In this document: positions 58,242 through 64,000 of the stretch, piece after piece
Layout of the letters: the number at the start of each line of letters is the position of its first letter
Numbering within the stretch: the stretch's first letter is position 1
NCBI GenBank assembly: GCA_900074885.1
Contig: FJUW01000020.1
Span: forward strand, 274,199 to 338,198
Reading direction: 5' to 3'
DNA: 64,000 nt
DNA from: Rhynchosporium graminicola
Lineage: Eukaryota > Ascomycota > Leotiomycetes > Helotiales > Ploettnerulaceae
Notes under the pieces: generated by a model
Databases searched by the model: none
Told to the model about the DNA's origin: nothing
The model's input: only the letters and a program-made list of their open reading frames with translations
Program-made: the position numbers and the translations under genes

Positions 58242-58246
58242 ATAAC

Positions 58247-60200
58247 TTTCTTAGTTATCTAGTCTATACTAAGATTATAGTTATATAGCTATAATATTCC
58301 TAATACGATATCGTATTATTTAGTAGATATAATATCGAAGTAAAGCGTTTCTTTATATCTATTAATAATTATCTTTATTCCTCTTATTCTTCTACGGACT
58401 TATCTATCTAATCCGGCGCTCTTTCTATTTGATAGAGTAAGATAGTATAGTTTCAGGTTAATAGTAGTAGGAATATTCTATTTCTTAATAAAAGCCGGGT
58501 TTATAAAGTATCTTATAGCTCCTGAATTAATAAGTGCTTTTATCTTAATATTATCTATTATAACTAGTAAGATTAATTAATCGAACTCTCTAGTATTAGC
58601 GAGCTCTAGATATAATAGTTCTATTAGGGAGTAATTATATACTTCTTTAATAATCCTCATTATTATTTCGTCTAACTAAGTCCTAAGGCCGGGTTCGTAA
58701 GTAATTAGGATATAAGATATATAATAATAGAGATTAGCTTATTTCTAAATAAGATCTAGTATTATTCTCTAATAAGTAGCTAGTTCTAATAAGTACTATA
58801 TTCTCTACTAATAGCGTTCCTCTCCTGTTTCCTTAATAATAGCTTAAGTATCTTTAATTCGAAGGAACTAATCTAATTATTCGAATTCCTTTAGTTCAAG
58901 TTCTCCTTCGAGATTAGCTATATAACGATCTAGTTATTCCTTAATATCCCTTATATTCTCTTAGAATACGATAGTAGTAGTATTATAATAAGTAATAATA
59001 TAGTCTATATCTAGGTTAGATATATTATAGGTTCGATAATACTCTATAAAATCGGATTTAGTTTTATTATAAGCTTATATTCTTCTTCTATTATTGTGAT
59101 TTCGAAGAGTCTAGTTTTCGTTATTATATAGAAGATTATTATGCAGATAGTTTCTTTTATCTATAATACTCTAGCTTTCTTAGTTTTCGTTTAGAAGTTT
59201 AACTAAGTTCTCTTCGAATTCTTCGTTAGATTTATAAGCTATAAAGTCCTGCGAACTCTATTCTACGCTAGAAGCCTCTCGATAATCTAGCTTCCTTTCT
59301 ACTAGTTCGAATTCTCTCTTAAGTTTACTCTAAGGTTTCCCTTTCTACTTCTTCTTCTAAGAATAGTCACGTATAAGATATCCTAGCTTATTATACGTAT
59401 AATATAAGCTCTTCTCTTAATATTTATCTTTCTTAGCTTAGCTCTTAGATCCTCTTTCTATTCTATCTAATTCTATTAGATTATAATAGTTATATTTATT
59501 ACTTAGATAAAACTAGAAATTTCCTTAATATTTATTATATTATTATAGAAATTAGAGCTTCCGGAGGTAAGTAAGTATAAAGTATCCTCTTTTCTCTTTC
59601 GCTTATTCCTAGATTTATTTATTAATAGTAATAGATAATTTAATTAAGTCCTCTAAGTTATCTAGTTTATCGATCCTAGAGAGCTTATCCTTAATATAGT
59701 CCTTAAGGCTCCGGTAGTACTAGGCTCTTAATCTACTATCTATCTAGTCTAACTATATAGAATAGCAGTAGAATTTAGTAGTATATTTATAAATAGATCC
59801 TTGCTCCTTGCTATCGAATTCCGAGTAGATACTTCTCGGCTTATTCTTTCTTATTAGGGTTTCTAAAGACTCCTTTAATAGTAGTAGTAAAGCTTATAAT
59901 AATTCGAAAGATAACTTAACTCTTTTTAGTTATAGCGATAGAATAGGCCCTAGTTAGGTATCGATTAACTAAGTAATTACTTAAGGCTAGTTCGATCTAA
60001 TAAGTAGTAGTATTATAGAGAAATAAAGTAATCTATAGTACTTTAAGGGAATCTGCTTCGAACCTATCTCTATTAAAGGCGAGGTATATTTAGTACTAAA
60101 GGATAAATTGCCTTAGGTTATTATAGTTTCTATAATAAGTATTAGGTAAGTTAACTTAAAGTAGAGTAACTTTATTAGTCTTCTCTATCTTACTAACTTA
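58247..60200 (-). pseudogene. Gypsy gag and protease remnant (right of the copia insertion)
   Basis: The minus-strand frame at about 58,498-58,540 reads ALINSGAIRYFINPAF, the RIP-altered form of an aspartic protease DSGAT active site (Asp to Asn, Thr to Ile). At about 59,365-59,410 the gag zinc knuckle is seen with Cys to Tyr and His to Tyr changes (spacing Cx2Cx4Hx4C kept). No intact frame remains. Confidence 0.7.
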
Positions 60201-60279
60201 GGATCCTTCTCTTATAACTAATCTTTCTTTAGGAGCTATTTCGTTCTTACTAATAATACTTTAAGTAAGATACTTAAAG

Positions 60280-60459
60280 TATAATATTCCTAGTTCTAAC
60301 TAGTACGCGAGATATAAGCTTATTAGTTAGTATTAGCTATAAAGTAAAGTAAATAAGAAGTTCAGTTCTTAATTAGAATTAAGATATTATAAGTAGATAT
60401 TAATTATTATATGTATTTGAGTATAAAGCTCCTATCTAATAGTAGAAGTGCTAATCTTA
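60280..60459 (-). repeat. Gypsy right LTR (5' LTR), interrupted
   Basis: TATAATATTCCTAG at 60,280 corresponds to the left LTR edge TGTAACGTTCCTGG. Similarity to 47,856-48,035 runs to TAATCTTA, then stops at TGTTACGG, the edge of the next element. The rest of this LTR should lie beyond that element, to the right of the window. Confidence 0.7.
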
Positions 60460-60678
60460 TGTTACGGCAGGGCACAGGGGGTGGTAATGACTTGTATTCG
60501 CCCTTAAGGGTGCGCGTGGTAAAGAGAAGAAAAGATAAGGAGAAGAGGTTCTACTCTCGACTCCTTCCTTAAGATATAGCTATAGGGCTATACTAACTAA
60601 TCTACTGCGGTTACTAAGGCTCGCTTATCCTGTCGTGCCTAGAGGCTTGAGGCTCCTTATATATAGGTCGTGATATTA
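60460..60678 (-). repeat. 3' LTR of the second gypsy element, about 219 bp
   Basis: The plus-strand left edge TGTTACGGCAGGGCACAG is the reverse of an LTR ending CCGTAACA. The inner edge GGTCGTGATATTA is the reverse of TAATATCACGACC (RIP form of TGATATCACG). TG...CA ends and the adjoining polypurine tract fix both boundaries. Confidence 0.7.
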
Positions 60679-60690
60679 CCCCCCTCTCCT
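60679..60690 (-). other. Polypurine tract of the second gypsy element
   Basis: The minus strand reads AGGAGAGGGGGG directly before the LTR start, the expected plus-strand primer site. It shows that the element's coding strand is the minus strand and that this is its 3' end. Confidence 0.75.
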
Positions 60691-63600
60691 ATAAGGCTTC
60701 GTCCCCGAAGCGTGAAAAAAACCGCTACTTCTCGCTATCTCTCTTGAAGAATTACGTACGAGCAGTAGCTATTATAAGCTTATTATCCTCTAACTCGCTA
60801 TAGTTATTAATACTATTATTATACGCTTCTAGCTATTTTAGGAGAAATCTTAAGGGGCCCTTCGCAGTCGGATACCGTAGGTAGAAACGCTTAAGTAAGT
60901 AAGGAGCTATTATAGTATCTGAGCAGAAGTACTATTCGAGGTCGTTATTAGCTCCGGTCTACTTGATTTAGTACTATAAAGTAGTGCGAGAGACCTTAGA
61001 ACCTAAGATAGCTTTAATCTCTTATTTATCTTACTCTAGTAATAGTTAGATTAGTACTAGTGCTTATTGTACCTATTCTAGTAGCGGGTTTTCGGTGTAT
61101 TTATATAGCGAATATAAGTAGAAAACAGGGTAGATTTACTACTCCTTTAGTAACTTAAGTTTCTAACTCTCTCTTACTTTTTCTAGTACTTCTACTAGTT
61201 TATACTACTTATTAGAGAGCTTCTGCGAAAGTCTATTTATCTTCTAATTCGCTATAGAAATAAGAACTAAATCTCTAACTCTCTAATCTACCTCGCAGCG
61301 ATTATAATTAGCTAGCTACTCTATTTTATCTTATTGATTTTTAAGCGAGGATTTAGCGAATTTAGTAGTATCTAGTATCCAGGTTATTATACGTAGCGTA
61401 TCCTCACGATTAAGAGCCTCTATAGTAGTAGCTAGTAGTAAAGGGTTATTCAGGTCCTAAGAGGTTCTTACTTCGTAACTATTTAGTAGCTGAAACGGCG
61501 ATATAATACTAAGAGACTTATAAGGAAGCGTAAGCTATATAATATCTATAACTAGTAGAAGCGAGCTCTAATTATCTTAGTAATATAAGTAGAATAGACG
61601 TAATCTCTACTTAATATTACTAGTTTATAACTTCTGTTTAACTATCGATATTTAGGTTATAAGTAGTAATAAGCTTAACTTTTATACTAAGGATTCGATA
61701 GTACTTGTTCTAGAAACTAGAAATAAACTATAATCCCTGATCTAAGACTATAGAATCTAGTATACTAAAGTATTAACTCTAATAGATAGTAAATAGCTTA
61801 GCTATTTATCGTGCTATAATCGTCTTATAGTAAGGAATTAATACTAGTTTCTTAGATAGTCTATCTATTATTACGAAAGCTATATTATAATCTCCCTTAT
61901 TTAGTAGTAACTCAGTGAAATCTATAGTCAGGTATTAATAAGGGCGTGCGGGAATAGGTAAGAGGTAGAGAAAACTAGAAGTCTTATCTCTTTTCGCTTT
62001 TATATAAGTATAACTATAATTTGCGATATACTTAGTAGTATCTGCAGTTATACCCTTCTAATAATAGCTTCGTCTAAGAACTAGCTTAACCTTCGAGTTA
62101 CCTGCATATACTACTTAAGGTTAAGCGTAGATATAACGAATTAGCGCTATTTATAGCTTAAGGGGCTTAGTAGGGACTTCTAATTATCTTTTATAGAATA
62201 GTTTACTATTTAATAGTTAGTAGTCAGAATAGTTATATTTCGCTTTATTATAGAGTAACTCTAACTCTAGCGACTTCTTATTTACTAAGAAAACTTAGTT
62301 AATAATATTATAGTTTTCGATATTATAAGTAACTATAGAGGTAGCGTTAGGAGCTTCCCTTACGAGAAATTCTTTCTCTATAGGTAAGTCGACTAGTAAA
62401 CCGGGATTATAAGTTTTCTCTTATGAAATAGTCTTAGGAGTAGTAATAAGAGAGATCTCGATTAGCTAATCTAATAGTAAGCTATAGACTTCTTTAACGC
62501 AGTCGAATTTAGCTATTTAAGAGAACTAGCCGAGTTCCTAGAGTACTTCCGAGCTGATTTTATTATTTAGGATTAGCTATTAGTTCTGAAGTGCACGCTT
62601 CCTAGCTTCTAGTAGCAATAGGTCCTGATCTCGTTATAATAGCGTATTAGCTAGAGTATTTATAACTCTTATTCGGTATATAATCTTAAAGTAGAATTAG
62701 ACGAAGAATTCAGCTTATCTTACTTATTATATATTAAGATCCTTAGTTATTATAAAATACTCTAAGGTATAGTAATTAGTATAGATATGAATAGTTTTCT
62801 ATACTCTAAGTAGCTTAAGCTTATATTACTAGAAGGAGCGAAAGATAATAAGGAGCTTCTTATTATAGATCAGGTAATTTAGCTCCGTATTAATTATTAT
62901 TTTAGAGAAGAAACTAACTAGATAGAATATTCTGTCTTCTTGAAGTTATAAGAGTATACCGGCTATTACCTTATCCGAAGAGTCAGTTTCGAGTCTAGTC
63001 TATTTAAATAGGTTATAATAATATAAGATAGGTACTATCTATAAGGCGTGCTATAGACGCTCTTATACTTCCTTATAAGCTCTACTGAAGTAAAAAGGGA
63101 TATCTTTTCTAGTTAATAATATAAGCGGTTAGCAGATACTACTATAGTCTTTAATAAACTATTAGTAGAAGTTATAAAACCTTAGGTAGCTCTATACGCT
63201 GCGAATACTACTAGTATACTTCTAGTTCTTAATAACTTTAACTTTCTCGGGATTAATTTTAATTCTATTAATATTAATAATAAATCTAAGAAACTTCGTA
63301 TAAGTAATACTGAATTCAGACTTCTTAATATTAGCTTAAAGGCTATAAGCCTATAGAATCTCGAGAATCTTTTGTACGTAGATATCGTGCTTTACTTCTA
63401 AGTCTAAATAGATTAAGATATTATCTAAGTACGCTAAGTAGAAGTTATCTAAGTACTTTATTAATATATTATTAATAAAACGCTAAAAGGTAGCTAGCTT
63501 ATTTATAAGGCCGAAGGGAAGTACCTTATACTTATATGCCCTGTATCGAGTGCGAAAGGTAGTTAAATCTTCAGAATCTTTCGATATGCGGATTTTATAA

Positions 63601-64000
63601 AATACTTATTAAATATCGACTTTCGTGAAGATTTTCGCCTTAGAGATTCGTACTATTATCTTATCGATTAATAGAATAAGGTATAAGTCCTTCTAAGTAA
63701 GCTTATTTAGCTTCCGAAAGTTAATATAGAATCGTAGCTTATTACCTGCTTTTTTAGCTATTAGGATTAATATAGCCTAAGGAGCATTAGATAGTACGAT
63801 AAAGCCTTTATAGAGGTTCTTAGTAATATATTATTTAGCCTCTGCTAAGTACTTATTTAGTATCCTTCGAAGTAGTTCGGTAGTTAAAGTATTATCTCTT
63901 ATAAGCTTAATCTCATAATCTATTATCAGTTATCTCTTAGCTAAATTATTAAAGGCTCTCGCGGAGAAAAGATCTTTAAATTCTTTCTACTTAGTAGGGA

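Larger units (their letters stand above)
47856..60459 (-). mobile_element. Chromodomain Ty3/gypsy retrotransposon, RIP-damaged and interrupted
   Basis: LTR family copies flank it at 47,856 and 60,280 in the same orientation. On the minus strand the order from right to left is gag with a zinc knuckle (about 59,365-59,410), protease (about 58,498-58,540), reverse transcriptase (about 51,000-51,800), RNase H and integrase (about 49,200-51,000) and chromodomain (49,045-49,170). This is the Ty3/gypsy chromovirus order. A complete copia element (52,074-58,241) sits between protease and RT. The right LTR is cut at 60,460 by another element, so the true right end lies outside the window. Confidence 0.75.
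46115..64000. repeat. Gene-free, RIP-degraded nested retrotransposon block
   Basis: From about 46,115 to the window end the sequence is saturated with TpA, and almost no frame exceeds 60 codons on either strand over 18 kb. Left of 46 kb, such frames occur every few hundred bases. This is the expected outcome of C-to-T mutation at CpA on both strands (RIP). Recognisable but stop-riddled retrotransposon domains occur throughout, listed separately. The block is probably heterochromatic. Confidence 0.85.
60460..64000 (-). mobile_element. Second Ty3/gypsy retrotransposon, partial (runs off the window)
   Basis: Begins with an LTR at 60,460-60,678, followed on its inner side by a polypurine tract, then pol in minus orientation. 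The RT motif LAYLDNILIY is at about 63,400-63,445 (catalytic YLDD changed to YLDN). It is inserted into the right LTR of the first gypsy element, making it younger than that element. The LTR and the first 100 bases keep more GC than the rest. Confidence 0.75.

Overview
The window looks like nuclear DNA of a filamentous ascomycete (Pezizomycotina; Leotiomycetes is plausible but is only a guess). The evidence is short 45-130 bp introns with GTAAGT/GTATGT-type donors and CTAAC/CTGAC branch sites, fungal-type gene families, and a large TpA-saturated repeat block of the kind left by repeat-induced point mutation (RIP). All exon structures below were worked out by eye from splice sites, reading-frame phase and family knowledge. 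In every spliced model the phases add up.

Layout. 1-46,000 is gene-bearing DNA with long intergenic stretches. Left to right it holds: a large mitochondrial-looking protein with internal DPI..YE repeats (minus, runs off the left edge); the ribosome-quality-control E3 ligase listerin LTN1 (plus, 5 exons); an unrecognised 300-residue protein (minus, 6 exons); a flavin-containing monooxygenase (minus, 8 exons); a PEX11-family peroxisomal membrane protein (plus); a membrane-anchored carboxylesterase-like protein missing the usual oxyanion motif (minus); a rhodopsin-fold integral membrane protein (plus); ALG1 mannosyltransferase (minus), divergent from an MSC2-type zinc transporter (plus); a secreted aldose-1-epimerase-like protein (minus); a DUF4743/Nudix protein (minus); the mitochondrial Obg GTPase MTG2 (minus); an RNPS1-like RRM/RS protein broken by a short repeat insertion; and a possible tiny secreted protein. 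Most are housekeeping genes (quality control, N-glycosylation, zinc, mitoribosome). Nothing indicates an operon-like or metabolic cluster.

43,000-46,114 contains a short repeat family of about 280 bp (two near-identical copies, one rearranged copy, one 3'-end fragment). All complete 5' ends read TC, all 3' ends read CTTG next to a host T, there is no target duplication, and a hairpin sits just before the 3' end. This is Helitron-like, though the 3' end is not the canonical CTRR.

46,115-64,000 is a gene-free, AT-rich block of nested retrotransposons, all RIP-damaged. A chromodomain Ty3/gypsy element (LTR at 47,856, pol on the minus strand) is interrupted by a complete 6,168-bp Ty1/copia element (52,074-58,241, two 205-bp LTRs, 5-bp target duplication ATAAC). 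The right LTR of the gypsy element is in turn cut at 60,460 by a second gypsy element that runs off the window. Catalytic and zinc-binding residues are mutated in the G-to-A/C-to-T way expected of RIP. Between the gypsy chromodomain and its polypurine tract lies an antisense, coiled-coil-like broken reading frame that could be an accessory ORF or another insertion.
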